A DNA stretch of 64,000 nucleotides from Enorma burkinafasonensis (GCF_902150035.1 NZ_LR597502.1:62001-126000); one strand, 5' to 3'; numbered from the stretch's first letter, positions 34,096 to 42,154 are shown. The notes: a model not told the origin generated them from the sequence alone. Numbers and translations: made by a program.

Positions 34096-34506
34096 CTACG
34101 CCTCGCTATCGTGGTGCATGATCTGGACGAGGGCGAGGCACGCGACACCGATGCCGAGAAGCCCAAGCGCGTTTCTCGGATCCACCTCGTCCATGACGGT
34201 GAGCGCGGTCACGCCCACGCCCATGGCGAGCGCGACCGCCTTGAGGACGAGCTCCACGAGCGCGGGCACGCGGGACCCCGCCGGCTTCTCCTGCGCGGCC
34301 GTCTTCACCTCGAGCAGCTCATCCACCGAGGTGCCGAGAACCTCGGCCAGTTTGGGCAGCGATGCCACGTCGGGAAACGACAGGTCGCGCTCCCACTTGC
34401 TCACGGCCTTGTCCGTGACGCCCATCTGCCGGGCGAGATCGAGCTGCGTCATGTCCTTCTCCTTGCGGAGGGCGGAGATGGTGGCGCCGAAGGTCTGCTT
34501 GGTCAT
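34096..34506 (-). CDS. XRE-family regulator with C-terminal membrane segments
   Basis: 136 residues from ATG 34506, with AAAGGA upstream. Residues 1-65 are an HTH_3 domain (TQLDLARQMGVTDKAVSKWERDLSFPDV). A linker follows, then two hydrophobic segments (about 82-105, 112-130). It resembles small membrane-tethered XRE regulators of Gram-positive bacteria. It is divergent from the toxin-antitoxin pair, but 495 bases separate the starts. Confidence 0.85.
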   Translation of the reverse strand: MTKQTFGATISALRKEKDMTQLDLARQMGVTDKAVSKWERDLSFPDVASLPKLAEVLGTSVDELLEVKTAAQEKPAGSRVPALVELVLKAVALAMGVGVTALTVMDEVDPRNALGLLGIGVACLALVQIMHHDSEA

Positions 34507-35001
34507 GGTGGTCCTTTCGCTGGGATTCGGCTGGCAGGCTCATCTTCACGCGACGCCGTCTCGCACTCAACCGACCGTCAGTTGAGCCGGCTCGATCGTT
34601 GGTAGAGTCCCAGTTTACGACAGGTAACCTTGCGAAGCCGTTAGGGGAGCGTAAGCCCGGGCGATGGGGCGCCTGGCGGGTGAGAAGGACGATGGTCCTG
34701 TTACTGACGCAGCACGAAAGGAGCTGCCCTGGCGTCGCGCTGAGCAATGTCTAGCGCTGCGCGCGCGACTGCTTATGCCTCATGCTTGTGCGCCAGCTCG
34801 CAGGTGGCGTGCCGGACGAGGTGCTTCCCGCCATCGCGGACGGCTCGGTCGTGGACGCGCTCGGGCTTCTCGCCCTGTACTACCTGCTCCGCGTCCGTGA
34901 GTACTCGCGCCTACTATGCTGCCGAATAGACTACATGATGGTCTAATGTGGTATAAATAGAATCATACGATGACACTTGGACAATCTGAAGGGGAGGTCC
35001 C
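34507..35001. other. Gap between XRE gene and toxin-antitoxin pair, with possible coding remnant
   Basis: 495 bases with no intact gene. On the plus strand around 34785-34915 one frame reads a convincing protein-like stretch (RQLAGGVPDEVLPAIADGSV, then DALGLLALYYLLRVREYS). It has no start or ribosome binding site and ends abruptly, so it may be a leftover gene end. The first part near 34560-34620 holds a small inverted repeat (caaccgac/gtcagttg-like) near the XRE promoter. The AT-rich end carries the toxin-antitoxin promoter. Confidence 0.4.
34927..34957 (+). promoter_or_regulatory. Toxin-antitoxin promoter with short palindrome
   Basis: An inverted repeat tagac (34927-34931) and gtcta (34941-34945) sits next to TATAAA (34952-34957), about 45 bases before the antitoxin start. 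Antitoxins of this class normally bind such a palindrome and repress the pair. Confidence 0.45.
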
Positions 35002-35292
35002 ATGGCAACGACAATGACGTCGCTCAACACCAAGCTGAGCGCCGAGGAGAAGGACGCCTTCGTCAGAAACACCGCTGCCCTGGGCCTGACGCCGTCCGCT
35101 GCCATCAAGGTCTTCGTCCACATGTTCAACGAGTGCGGTGGTTTCCCATTTGAGGTTCGCAGGCAGGTGAGCGATGAGACCACGACCTACCTCTCCGCGG
35201 ACGACTACGGGCGCTTTGTGAATGCCCTCGACTCCGCCGTTCCCGCGGCCACCCGCGAGCTGCTCGATCGCGAGTTCTCATGGGAGGACTAG
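35002..35292 (+). CDS. RelB/DinJ-like antitoxin
   Basis: 96 residues from ATG 35002, with AAGGGGAGG upstream. The N-terminal ribbon-helix-helix region (TSLNTKLSAEEKDAFVRNTA, GLTPSAAIKVFVHMF, then GGFPFEVR) matches the DinJ/RelB family. The C-terminal half is the presumed toxin-binding arm. The last 13 bases overlap the start of the GNAT gene, giving translational coupling. Such antitoxins usually partner RelE/YafQ RNases; here the partner is an acetyltransferase. Confidence 0.8.
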   Translation: MATTMTSLNTKLSAEEKDAFVRNTAALGLTPSAAIKVFVHMFNECGGFPFEVRRQVSDETTTYLSADDYGRFVNALDSAVPAATRELLDREFSWED

Positions 35293-35765
35293 CGTTTCGT
35301 CGCATCCGCCCGCTTCTCGACGAGGAAGATGTGAGCGGGTTCTTCTCGGGCAACAGTGACAATGACGCCTGGCTCAAGGAGCGCGCACATCGTGCGATGC
35401 GCGACGGGACGGCACGGGTGTACGTCCTGCCCCTCGCTACGGGTGAGATTTGCGGCTTTTATGCCCTGAGCGCCCATGCGGTCGCGCGGGTCGGGACGGT
35501 TGCTGGGTCGTTGCGCCGAAACGCCCCGAACCCTATTCCCTGTACGCTGCTTGGCCAGCTCGCTGTCGACGAGCGCTATCAGGGAGAGTCGGCAGGAGCT
35601 CGACTGCTGCAGGACGCCATTCGCCGCGCGGCCGCGGCGTCGCGCATCGTTGCGTCGCGGGCGCTTGTCGTCGACCCGGCCGACGAGCACGCGGAGGGCT
35701 TCTACGCCCACTTTGGGTTCCAGCGCCTGGCGAGCGATTCCCATCGCATGTTCGTGCGGCTCTAG
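35280..35765 (+). CDS. TacT-like GNAT acetyltransferase toxin
   Basis: 161 residues from ATG 35280. The features match toxins that acetylate aminoacyl-tRNA (TacT/AtaT group): YALSAHAVAR, LRRNAPNPIP, LLGQLAVDERYQGESAG, then RALVVDPADEHAEGFYAHFG. Tyr142 is in the position of the catalytic tyrosine. The acetyl-CoA loop, normally Q-x-x-G-x-G, reads Q101-G-E-S104-A-G106, with Ser for the first Gly, which could weaken CoA binding. Operon with and downstream of a DinJ-like antitoxin. Confidence 0.82.
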   Translation: MGGLAFRRIRPLLDEEDVSGFFSGNSDNDAWLKERAHRAMRDGTARVYVLPLATGEICGFYALSAHAVARVGTVAGSLRRNAPNPIPCTLLGQLAVDERYQGESAGARLLQDAIRRAAAASRIVASRALVVDPADEHAEGFYAHFGFQRLASDSHRMFVRL

Positions 35766-35783
35766 GGTAGGGAGTAGATCTTC

Positions 35784-35811
35784 GGTTGACCGCGTACGCG
35801 AAACGTCAACC
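35784..35811. repeat. Inverted repeat between the toxin and XRE-TPR genes
   Basis: Perfect 7-bp arms ggttgac (35784-35790) and gtcaacc (35805-35811) around 14 bases. The left arm contains TTGAC, which could be a -35 of the next gene's promoter, so the repeat may be its operator. Confidence 0.4.
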
Positions 35812-35884
35812 AGCACTCCTTTGATTCCACTGCTGCTCGACCTCATACTGGAGGTGTCAGTCGGTCGCAGCGTTAAGGGGAGCC

Positions 35885-37066
35885 ATGAGCGAGATCGTAA
35901 ACATTAGTCGTACCATCGCGCGGGAGCGCCGCCGCAAGGGCGTCACGCAGGAGGCCCTCGCCGCCCACCTGGGTGTCTCGAAGGCCGCCGTGAGCAAGTG
36001 GGAGCTCGGGCAGAGCCTCCCGGACGTGAGCCTGTTGCCGCGCATCGCCGCGTACTTCTCGCTCACCCTGGACGAGCTCTTCGACTGGCGTGACGAGCTT
36101 TCTAGTGAGGAATCTGCCACGCTCTACGCCGAAGTCTATGCATTGGGCGAGAAGGACCTCGGCGCTGCGCACGAGCGGCTGCGCGCGCTTGCTACGGAGC
36201 ATTACTCAGACGCGAGCCTACTGCTCATGCTTGCCTCGCTTCTCACGATCTGGGCGGCTGGCATGGCAACGCCGTTCTCGCCGGCTGACGAGAAGGACGG
36301 CGTGCCTGATGCCGACGCGCTCACCGACGAGGCAATTGCCCTGCTCGACCGTGTCCTCGAGGTGGCGACGGACCCCTCGAACCTGTATCTCGCGCAGCAG
36401 CAGAAGGCCACGACGCTCTTCCAGGCAGGTCGCTACGAGGAGGCCGCCTCGCTGCTGGAGCCGCTCGTGCGCCGACAGGACGCGGGTGCCCCTACGATGC
36501 TTCTCGCCTCCGCCTACCGCAAGCTGGGCCGCGACGACGAAGCCCTCGACCTTTTGCAGGCGGAGCGCCTAAGGGCTGCGAGCTTCGTGCTCTCGTCGCT
36601 CATGCAGGAGGTTGGGATGCGGGGCGACGCTGCGTTCGCGCGGACGGCCGGAGATGCCGCGGAGACGGTCTACGCCGCGCTCGACATGGGCGCGGTGAAC
36701 CCGTTCTTCTCGGCAACGATGTCCCTTGAGGTTGCAGAGACCCTACGACGCGCCGGCGAGAAGGACGGTGCGCTCGATGCTCTTGTTCGCGCCGCCGACG
36801 CCATGCGCGCGGTCCCGGCGCACCCGGCCCCGTCCGGCTCTCTGCTCTGGGATCGGATGGCCGACCGTCTCGACCCCGCCCAGGCCGGAGAAGCTTGGTC
36901 AGCCCACAAGGCGCACCAAGCGGACGAGGCGGCATCGCTCATGCACCAGGCGTTCGCCGAGCGGGTGTCGTCTTCCGAGTGGCGCGAGCTCGCGGGCGCC
37001 GATCCACGCTTTCTGAGCGTGCTTGCGGCAGCCGAGAAATGGTCAGCTTCCGAGGACAGCGCCTAG
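35885..37066 (+). CDS. XRE-family regulator with C-terminal TPR-like helical domain
   Basis: 393 residues from ATG 35885, with AAGGGGAG upstream. Residues 1-65: HTH_3 (RKGVTQEALAAHLGVSKAAV, then SKWELGQSLPDVSLLPRIAA). The remaining 320 residues are helical pairs of TPR type, e.g. LYLAQQQKATTLFQAGRYEE and AYRKLGRDDEALDLLQAERL. Peptide-sensing regulators (Rgg/PlcR-like) share the HTH-plus-TPR plan, but this length and the tail are closer to a common Gram-positive family annotated only as HTH-TPR. Ligand unknown. Confidence 0.85.
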   Translation: MSEIVNISRTIARERRRKGVTQEALAAHLGVSKAAVSKWELGQSLPDVSLLPRIAAYFSLTLDELFDWRDELSSEESATLYAEVYALGEKDLGAAHERLRALATEHYSDASLLLMLASLLTIWAAGMATPFSPADEKDGVPDADALTDEAIALLDRVLEVATDPSNLYLAQQQKATTLFQAGRYEEAASLLEPLVRRQDAGAPTMLLASAYRKLGRDDEALDLLQAERLRAASFVLSSLMQEVGMRGDAAFARTAGDAAETVYAALDMGAVNPFFSATMSLEVAETLRRAGEKDGALDALVRAADAMRAVPAHPAPSGSLLWDRMADRLDPAQAGEAWSAHKAHQADEAASLMHQAFAERVSSSEWRELAGADPRFLSVLAAAEKWSASEDSA

Positions 37067-37322
37067 CGCGTCGCGCCTGTCGCAAAGGGCTCAATCCATG
37101 GCAACCTCTCAGACAGACGCGCCGTCTTTGCGATTCTGGTACGGCTGCCCTCGTCAGAGACCCGTTGGGTCGGGAGAATCTTAGCACAGGCGCGGGGAAA
37201 CGAGGGGCGTGCGTCCGGCTGGGTTCCCGACTATTACTTGGCCGCGCAACGGGTTGTTTCTTGTGCGGCTTCGGGCACGCAGCGACAATGGCCTTACCGA
37301 GAGATCCGAGCAAGGAGGACCC

Positions 37323-38150
37323 ATGGCCATCAAGGACGTCATCGCCGCCATCCGCAAAGAGGCGAACATCACGCAGGAGGAGATGGCGCGCAGGCTCTAC
37401 GTGACGCGGCAGGCTGTGAGCCGGTGGGAGACGGGCGAGACCGCGCCGGGGATCGACATGGTGAAGCTCATCTGCGTCACCTTCGGCGTGCCGCTCGAGC
37501 GCTTCTTCGACATGCCCATGAGCTACTACTGCCAGTGCTGCAGCATGCCCATCCCCGACGAGGAGATGCACGGCACCGAGGCGGACGGCTCCCGGAGCGC
37601 GGACTTCTGCAAGTACTGCTACGACCACGGCGACTTCACCGCCAAGGGCATGACGATGGACGAGTTCATCGAGGCCACAGCCCCTATGGAGGCGAAGGCG
37701 CTCGGCATCTCGCTCGACGAGGCGGTCTCGCTCATGGCCACGCTGCTGCCGCATCTCAAGCGCTGGCGCGAGGTGGAGGAGAACGAGGAGGCCTTTGGCG
37801 AGGAGGTTCGGGCTGCCTACGGCGACGAGGTGATGGACGCCGCCAACGAGAAGTACGTGGCGATGGGGGAGGCGGCGCACCTGCAGGCTGATGAGCTGGC
37901 ACTGGCTATCAACGAGCAGCTGCGCCGCGCGATGGAGGCGGGCGACCCGGCCGGCCCGGAGGCGCGCAGGCTCGTGGCGATGCACGGCCACTGGCTGCGC
38001 ATGTACTGGCCGGACGGGCTCTACACGCCCGAGGCCCACAGGGGCCTGGCCGACGGCTACGTCTCCGACGAGCGGTTCCGCGCCTACTACGAGAAGGTGG
38101 CCCCAGGCGCCGCTCAGTTCCTGTGCGACGCGATCCACGCGTGCGCGTAA
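37323..38150 (+). CDS. XRE regulator with zinc ribbon and TipAS-like sensor domain (copy 1)
   Basis: 275 residues from ATG 37323, with AAGGAGG upstream. Three modules. Residues 1-60 are an HTH_3 domain (TQEEMARRLYVTRQAVSRWE). Residues 68 to about 160 are a putative zinc ribbon with C70-x2-C73 and C96-x2-C99 and the GTEADGSRS loop. Residues 165-275 resemble the TipAS antibiotic-recognition domain (LVAMHGHWLRMYWPDGLYTP, then GLADGYVSDERFRAYYEK). The C-terminal part is almost identical to the gene at 48268, while the first 160 residues are clearly different. It probably senses a small molecule, possibly a thiopeptide-like or other drug. Confidence 0.85.
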   Translation: MAIKDVIAAIRKEANITQEEMARRLYVTRQAVSRWETGETAPGIDMVKLICVTFGVPLERFFDMPMSYYCQCCSMPIPDEEMHGTEADGSRSADFCKYCYDHGDFTAKGMTMDEFIEATAPMEAKALGISLDEAVSLMATLLPHLKRWREVEENEEAFGEEVRAAYGDEVMDAANEKYVAMGEAAHLQADELALAINEQLRRAMEAGDPAGPEARRLVAMHGHWLRMYWPDGLYTPEAHRGLADGYVSDERFRAYYEKVAPGAAQFLCDAIHACA

Positions 38151-38202
38151 TCAGGTCTTCCTATCCCACCTCGGGGAGTATGCATCATGTCAGACAAGGT
38201 GT

Positions 38203-38712
38203 TCATCCGTTGGATGCGACAATGCGCGCGGCGAGCTCATGCGGCATGAGGCCGGTGGTGTCTATGAGCTCCGTGTCGAGGTCGCGATAGCGCGGGAGGT
38301 AGGAGAGCGAACGTGCCACCGCCTCTTCGTCGCGCAAGCCCGCGCGAACGTCCCCCTCGATGCGCCGGCGTAGCTCGTCCTCGTGGGCAATCAGGGAGAT
38401 GACTCGGAGCTTGGCGCCGCACTCCTCGATAGGCAGTCGTTCGAGTATTTCGTCGATGATAGCGCGCTCGTGCATGACCCAGCAGAGGATGACGTTCTCG
38501 TACGCGCTGCAGCGCAGGAAGTTGCCGAGCAGGTGGCAGATGTTGTCGAGCACCATGAGCTTGGTCTCCGGGGTCACCTGGAACGGGTCGGCGCACCAGC
38601 ACCAGTCCCCGTCGAGCATGACGGAGGCGGGCAGCATCCGGTTGAGCTCGCGGCAGACGGTGGTCTTGCCCACGCCCATGGGACCGCCGATGAGGTACAG
38701 GGTCTTTGCCAA
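38203..38712 (-). CDS. P-loop nucleotide kinase-like ATPase
   Basis: 169 residues from TTG 38712, with GGAGGGA six bases upstream; the longer reading frame has no site. Begins AKTLYLIGGPMGVGKTTVCR, with the P-loop GGPMGVGKTT, and has a later DGDWCWCADPF segment and an arginine-rich lid (DELRRRIEGDVRAGLRDEE). It resembles AAA/shikimate kinase-like small-molecule kinases that sit next to regulators, but the substrate cannot be named. Confidence 0.75.
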   Translation of the reverse strand: MAKTLYLIGGPMGVGKTTVCRELNRMLPASVMLDGDWCWCADPFQVTPETKLMVLDNICHLLGNFLRCSAYENVILCWVMHERAIIDEILERLPIEECGAKLRVISLIAHEDELRRRIEGDVRAGLRDEEAVARSLSYLPRYRDLDTELIDTTGLMPHELAARIVASNG

Positions 38713-38746
38713 GTGAGTCCCTCCGAGACGCTTGGATAGTCGTAGC

Positions 38747-38775
38747 ATATTACTGCAGGTAATCAAGCCTGTAAA
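38747..38775 (-). promoter_or_regulatory. Promoter of the kinase-like gene
   Basis: On the minus strand TTTACA (38770-38775) and TAATAT (38747-38752) are 17 bases apart, 35 bases upstream of the TTG start. A TATACT at 38782-38787 on the opposite strand may serve the divergent XRE gene. Confidence 0.6.
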
Positions 38776-38851
38776 CCACTTTATACTGCATCATGGACCC
38801 CCCCCTCGGCTACGTTGGGAGCGTCGAAGAGGCCGCAGCGGAAGGAAACGC

Positions 38852-39675
38852 ATGGACGTCGGAAACCAGATCAGGGAGCGCAGGCAGGCGCTCGGGCTCT
38901 CCCAGGAGGAGCTCGCGCAGCGGCTCTACGTGAGCCGCGTCACGGTGAGCCACTGGGAGACCTCGAAGACCCTGCCCGACGTCCAGAGCATGCTCCTGCT
39001 CGCGAACCTCTTCGGCACCACGATCGACGAGCTGGTGAGAGGGGACGTGGACGAGATGCGCGAGATGGTCGAGAAGAACGAGCGGAGGACGAGGACCCTC
39101 GCGGTGGCGCTGGCCGCGGTCGAGGTTGTCGTGGTCACGGCGCTCGCCGTGACGGCGGTCGCTGGGCGCGAGTACCTGGAGCCGGCGCTGCGCCTGCTGC
39201 TCGCGGTGCTGGCGCTGGCGTTCTCGGTGGCCGTTCTGGCGGCGCGGCGCGGGAGGGGGGCGAGGACGCGAGGAGCGCCGCCGAGCTTCTCGGCGCGGCC
39301 ACGGGCGAGCCCGTGGAGGCCGCCCGCGCGAGCGGCGCCGCCCTGGGGATGCGGGTCGTCCTGCAGGTCTTTGTCGGCCTCGCAGTCGGCGTCGGCGTGC
39401 TCGTGGCGGCAGACGTCCTCCTCGACCCCGTGACGTTCCGAAAGCTGGCGGTCGTTCTCGCCGTCGCCGTCGTGCTCGCGGGCTCCTTCGCCCTGGGGCG
39501 CCTCGCCCGCCCGGCCTGGACGGCGGCCGTCCTGCCGGCGCTCTGGGTGGCGGGCGCCGTCGCCCTCGGCGCCGCGACGGGCGGCCTCGGCACGCCCCGG
39601 GACTGGTTCACCGTCGTGGGCGGCGCGGTGGTGCTCCTCGCGTTCTATGCGATCGGGCGGAGCCGCCGCGGGTAG
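38852..39675 (+). pseudogene. XRE regulator with membrane tail, interrupted by a frameshift at a G run
   Basis: The reading frame starts at ATG 38852 (GGAAGGA upstream): HTH_3 (residues 1-65, LSQEELAQRLYVSRVTVSHW), then two membrane helices up to ALAFSVAVLAARRG. It then shifts in a six-G run at 39255-39260; the continuation lies in the next frame (EDARSAAELLGAATGEPVEA, then four membrane helices to AIGRSRRG). Adding one G restores a single 274-residue protein. It could be a real mutation, a sequencing error or a phase-variable tract. Similar in plan to the gene at 56841. Confidence 0.8.
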
Positions 39676-39691
39676 GCGTGGCATCGTCCCG

Positions 39692-39734
39692 TTGCCCCGC
39701 CTGGCTCCGCGTGCGAGAATGTAAGAAATACATT
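39692..39734 (+). promoter_or_regulatory. Promoter with overlapping palindrome before the small XRE gene
   Basis: TTGCCC (39692-39697) and GAGAAT (39715-39720) are 17 bases apart. A perfect palindrome, aatgta (39718-39723) and tacatt (39729-39734) with a 5-base spacer, covers the end of the -10 and the start site, the expected place for an autorepressor. Confidence 0.55.
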
Positions 39735-39765
39735 CCACGGCAGGCAAGAGAGGGGGGGTGCGGCG

Positions 39766-39987
39766 GTGGCCAAGCAGAGGTACGCCTTCGAGAGCAAGAT
39801 CCACGTGTACCGCGCCACGCGGCGCATGACGCAGGCCGAGCTCGCCGAGGCCGTGGGCGTCTCGCGCCAGACCATCGTCCAGCTCGAGCGCAACCGCTAC
39901 AACCCCTCGCTCCTGCTCGCCTACAGCATCGCGCGGGTCTTCGGCGTCGCGGTCGAGGATCTCTTCGACTTCAGGGAGGCCGATTGA
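39766..39987 (+). CDS. Small XRE-family regulator
   Basis: 73 residues from GTG 39766, with GAGAGGGGGG upstream. It is almost entirely an HTH_3 domain (AKQRYAFESKIHVYRATRRM, QAELAEAVGVSRQTIVQLE), of the YozG type. Its stop TGA overlaps the ATG of a small membrane protein, a common pair in Gram-positive bacteria in which the membrane partner is thought to affect the regulator. Autoregulation through the palindrome upstream is likely. Confidence 0.88.
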   Translation: MAKQRYAFESKIHVYRATRRMTQAELAEAVGVSRQTIVQLERNRYNPSLLLAYSIARVFGVAVEDLFDFREAD

Positions 39988-40319
39988 TGGACGCCCTCGG
40001 AACCGCCATGTACCAGCTGCTCGACAGCGTTCTCGCGCTCAACGTGGGCGCCTGGTTGTGCCTGCCGCTCTCCGTCGCCGTGATCGTCATGGTCGCCCGG
40101 CCCAAGAACCGCGACGAGCGCGGGTGGCAGATCTTCGGCAAGGCGGGGGTCGTCGCCTTCGCGGTGTTCTTCGTTGCGGTGAACCTCATCGCCAAGTCCT
40201 CGGGCGGCGTGCCGATGGAGATCTCCTACGTCTTCTACGCAAGCACGCTCCAGTGGCTCTACAACCTGGTGCTCGCCGTGTGGATCGTGGCCGTCCTGGT
40301 GCTGCGCCGCGTCATGTAG
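39987..40319 (+). CDS. Small three-helix membrane protein, partner of the XRE gene
   Basis: 110 residues from ATG 39987, overlapping the regulator's stop (TGATG). Three hydrophobic segments (about 20-38, 50-68, 83-105). The N-terminus LLDSVLALNVG and the RDERGWQIFGKAG loop are also found in the protein at 40866, so the two are paralogues. Function unknown. Confidence 0.75.
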   Translation: MDALGTAMYQLLDSVLALNVGAWLCLPLSVAVIVMVARPKNRDERGWQIFGKAGVVAFAVFFVAVNLIAKSSGGVPMEISYVFYASTLQWLYNLVLAVWIVAVLVLRRVM

Positions 40320-40326
40320 CGTCTCC

Positions 40327-40354
40327 GGCTCCGCTGCGGCGGAGCCATCTCTTT
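40327..40354 (+). terminator. Intrinsic terminator after the XRE-membrane pair
   Basis: ggctccgc (40327-40334) and gcggagcc (40339-40346) form an 8-bp stem with a tgcg loop, followed by atctcttt. Confidence 0.6.
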
Positions 40355-40375
40355 CACTCAGGATGACAGAAATAA

Positions 40376-40404
40376 TTGACATGGAGCGAGAAATACCGGA
40401 TACT
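40376..40404 (+). promoter_or_regulatory. Strong promoter upstream of a small membrane protein gene
   Basis: TTGACA (40376-40381) and GATACT (40399-40404) are spaced by exactly 17 bases, 50 bases before the next start. Confidence 0.7.
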
Positions 40405-40453
40405 CCGGCCATGGACAGACAGCCCGGAAGGGCGCGAAAGAAAGGAGCCACCC

Positions 40454-40789
40454 ATGGCCGAGACCACCGCAGCAGCCATCGAGAAGGACGTCGAGAGGGG
40501 CGCTGCCACCGAGGACCCGCGCCCGGCGGACCTCTTCGTCGTCGGCGCCGTCCTCGTCGCCGCGCTCGCGGCCTTCGCCCTCTACTTCTGGCGCCTCGCC
40601 GTGGGCGACGCCGCCGGGGCGAACAGCGTCACGCCGCTCCTCTTCGCCCTCAGCTGCGTGTACCTGTGCTTCGAGGCGCCGCGCCGCCGCACCGCCAGCG
40701 TGCGGGCGGTGAGCGCGCTCGCGGGTGTGGACGCCGTGCTCCTCTGCGCCTGGGCGCTCGTCCAGGTCGTGCAGGTGGCGCTCTCGTAG
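40454..40789 (+). CDS. Small membrane protein
   Basis: 111 residues from ATG 40454, with AAAGGAG upstream; the frame extends further up but across the promoter. Cytosolic Glu/Ala-rich start, then three hydrophobic helices (about 28-48, 56-75, 85-108). The FEAPRRRTASVRAVSALAGV loop is basic. No recognised domain. It has its own promoter and lies between two paralogous small membrane proteins. Confidence 0.65.
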   Translation: MAETTAAAIEKDVERGAATEDPRPADLFVVGAVLVAALAAFALYFWRLAVGDAAGANSVTPLLFALSCVYLCFEAPRRRTASVRAVSALAGVDAVLLCAWALVQVVQVALS

Positions 40790-40799
40790 GCGCGGCGAT

Positions 40800-40828
40800 T
40801 TGCCCCAGGGTGCGGGCGATGGGATAAT
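40800..40828 (+). promoter_or_regulatory. Promoter before the second paralogous membrane protein
   Basis: TTGCCC (40800-40805) and GATAAT (40823-40828) are 17 bases apart. A start of transcription near 40835 excludes translation from the ATG at 40827, supporting the TTG start at 40866. Confidence 0.55.
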
Positions 40829-40865
40829 GGACGCGTCTGCACGCGGCGTCTGGAAGGAGTCGGCC

Positions 40866-41189
40866 TTGGACACGATCGCCGCCCTGCTCGACAGCCCCCT
40901 CGCGCTCAAGGTCAACGTGGGCGTCGGCGTGGCGCTGTTCGTGGCCTTCCTCGTCTACTGGTTCTCCCGCGAGGGGCGCGACGAGCGCGGCCGCAGGGTC
41001 GTCTCCGTCGCGGCCCTCGCCGCCTTCGTCATGCTGTTCGCCGCCCTCAACGCCTTCGGCGTGCTGTACCCCTGGATGGTCGAGGGCGGCTGGGTCCGCG
41101 TGGCGAACTGCCTCCAGCTCGCCTACGGCGTCGTGCTCCTCACGGCGGACGCGGCCATCCTCGTCGCCCGCCGCTCGAGGTTGGAGTAG
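40866..41189 (+). CDS. Small three-helix membrane protein, paralogue of the 39987 gene
   Basis: 107 residues from TTG 40866, with GGAAGGAGT upstream. It begins with LLDSPLALKVNVG and has a RDERGRRVVS loop, then three membrane helices, closely paralleling the protein at 39987, but without a regulator gene in front. A tandem duplication within 1 kb is likely. Function unknown. Confidence 0.72.
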   Translation: MDTIAALLDSPLALKVNVGVGVALFVAFLVYWFSREGRDERGRRVVSVAALAAFVMLFAALNAFGVLYPWMVEGGWVRVANCLQLAYGVVLLTADAAILVARRSRLE

Positions 41190-41232
41190 GCGCGCCGCAG
41201 GGGGTTGCCCCCTCTTGCTCAGAGGTGCCATC

Positions 41233-41265
41233 GGGCGCCCCGTGGGAGCCTCCCGCGGGGCGCCC
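41233..41265 (+). terminator. GC-rich hairpin in the gap after the small membrane protein gene
   Basis: A perfect 10-bp stem (gggcgccccg 41233-41242 with cggggcgccc 41256-41265) with a loop that folds again (gggag/ctccc). No T-run follows. It probably ends the preceding transcript. The rest of the 256-base gap holds TACAAT at 41301-41306, a possible -10. Confidence 0.5.
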
Positions 41266-41445
41266 TCGCGTCTCCATGCATCTATATCGCTTTTCACGGG
41301 TACAATCGCATCGATGTAGCCGCACAAGGAGACGCGTATGACGACTTCCCTCTAGCCGACCAGCCTGACAGCAGTGCGGGCCGCTCTCCCCGGCGACGCC
41401 GGGGCGGTTCCTCGTGGCCTGCAATCGGATAGAGAGAAGAAAGCC

Positions 41446-42105
41446 ATGGCCAAGAACGCCAACACCTTCGCTTCAATTCATCCCGTCCCGTTCCCGCAGG
41501 CGCGCGCAGCGGCCCTGCGGGTGCTGACCGCGCCCGAGTTCGCCGGGAGGGCTTTCCTCGAGGGCGGCCTCGTCCCCTGGGTTGCCTCCGGACGCGACTC
41601 GGGGCGCCTTCACGGTGACGTGGACATTTCGGTTCGCATGGCCGACATGCCGGCCGTGCGCGCATGGCTCGCCGCCGAGGGCCTGTACAATCCCGCACTC
41701 GACTCGCTCAACCTCCCGTGCAACGCGGATCACGGGGACTTCGGCGTCCATGCCGTGGCGGGCGGCGTGCTCGTGAGCTTCTGCCCGTTCCGCTTCGAGG
41801 GCGGCGATCTCCGCCAGCGCAACGCCGCGCTCGCGGCGACCGACGGCTTCGACGCCCTGCTCGAGGCGACCGTCCCCGGCGCCGCGGAGGGCGACCTCTT
41901 CGAGGTGCGCGCGCTGCCGGGCGGAGCCGTCGTCGGCTGCGCCACGCTCGAGTCCGTCCGCGCCGCCAAGGTCGCGAGCGGGCGCGAGAAGGACGCGACC
42001 GACATCGCCGAGATCGACCGCATCGGGTACGACCCCGCGCGGTACACCCGCGTCGCCGCCGCCTACGCTGCCATGCGCATCGAATGCGTCGCCCACGGGG
42101 AGTAG
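41446..42105 (+). CDS. Nucleotidyltransferase-fold protein
   Basis: 219 residues from ATG 41446. The nucleotidyltransferase core is visible: FLEGGLVPWVASGRDSG, then LHGDVDISVRM with Asp58 and Asp60 as metal ligands. Later helices (LPCNADHGDFGVHAV, then ESVRAAKVASGREKDATDIA) resemble the aminoglycoside and lincosamide nucleotidyltransferase group and related uncharacterised families. It may modify a small molecule; resistance activity is only a possibility. Confidence 0.7.
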   Translation: MAKNANTFASIHPVPFPQARAAALRVLTAPEFAGRAFLEGGLVPWVASGRDSGRLHGDVDISVRMADMPAVRAWLAAEGLYNPALDSLNLPCNADHGDFGVHAVAGGVLVSFCPFRFEGGDLRQRNAALAATDGFDALLEATVPGAAEGDLFEVRALPGGAVVGCATLESVRAAKVASGREKDATDIAEIDRIGYDPARYTRVAAAYAAMRIECVAHGE

Positions 42106-42154
42106 GCGACCCTCTGGTACAATCTTTTCTCCAACGAATCAGGGGGTGCGCCTT

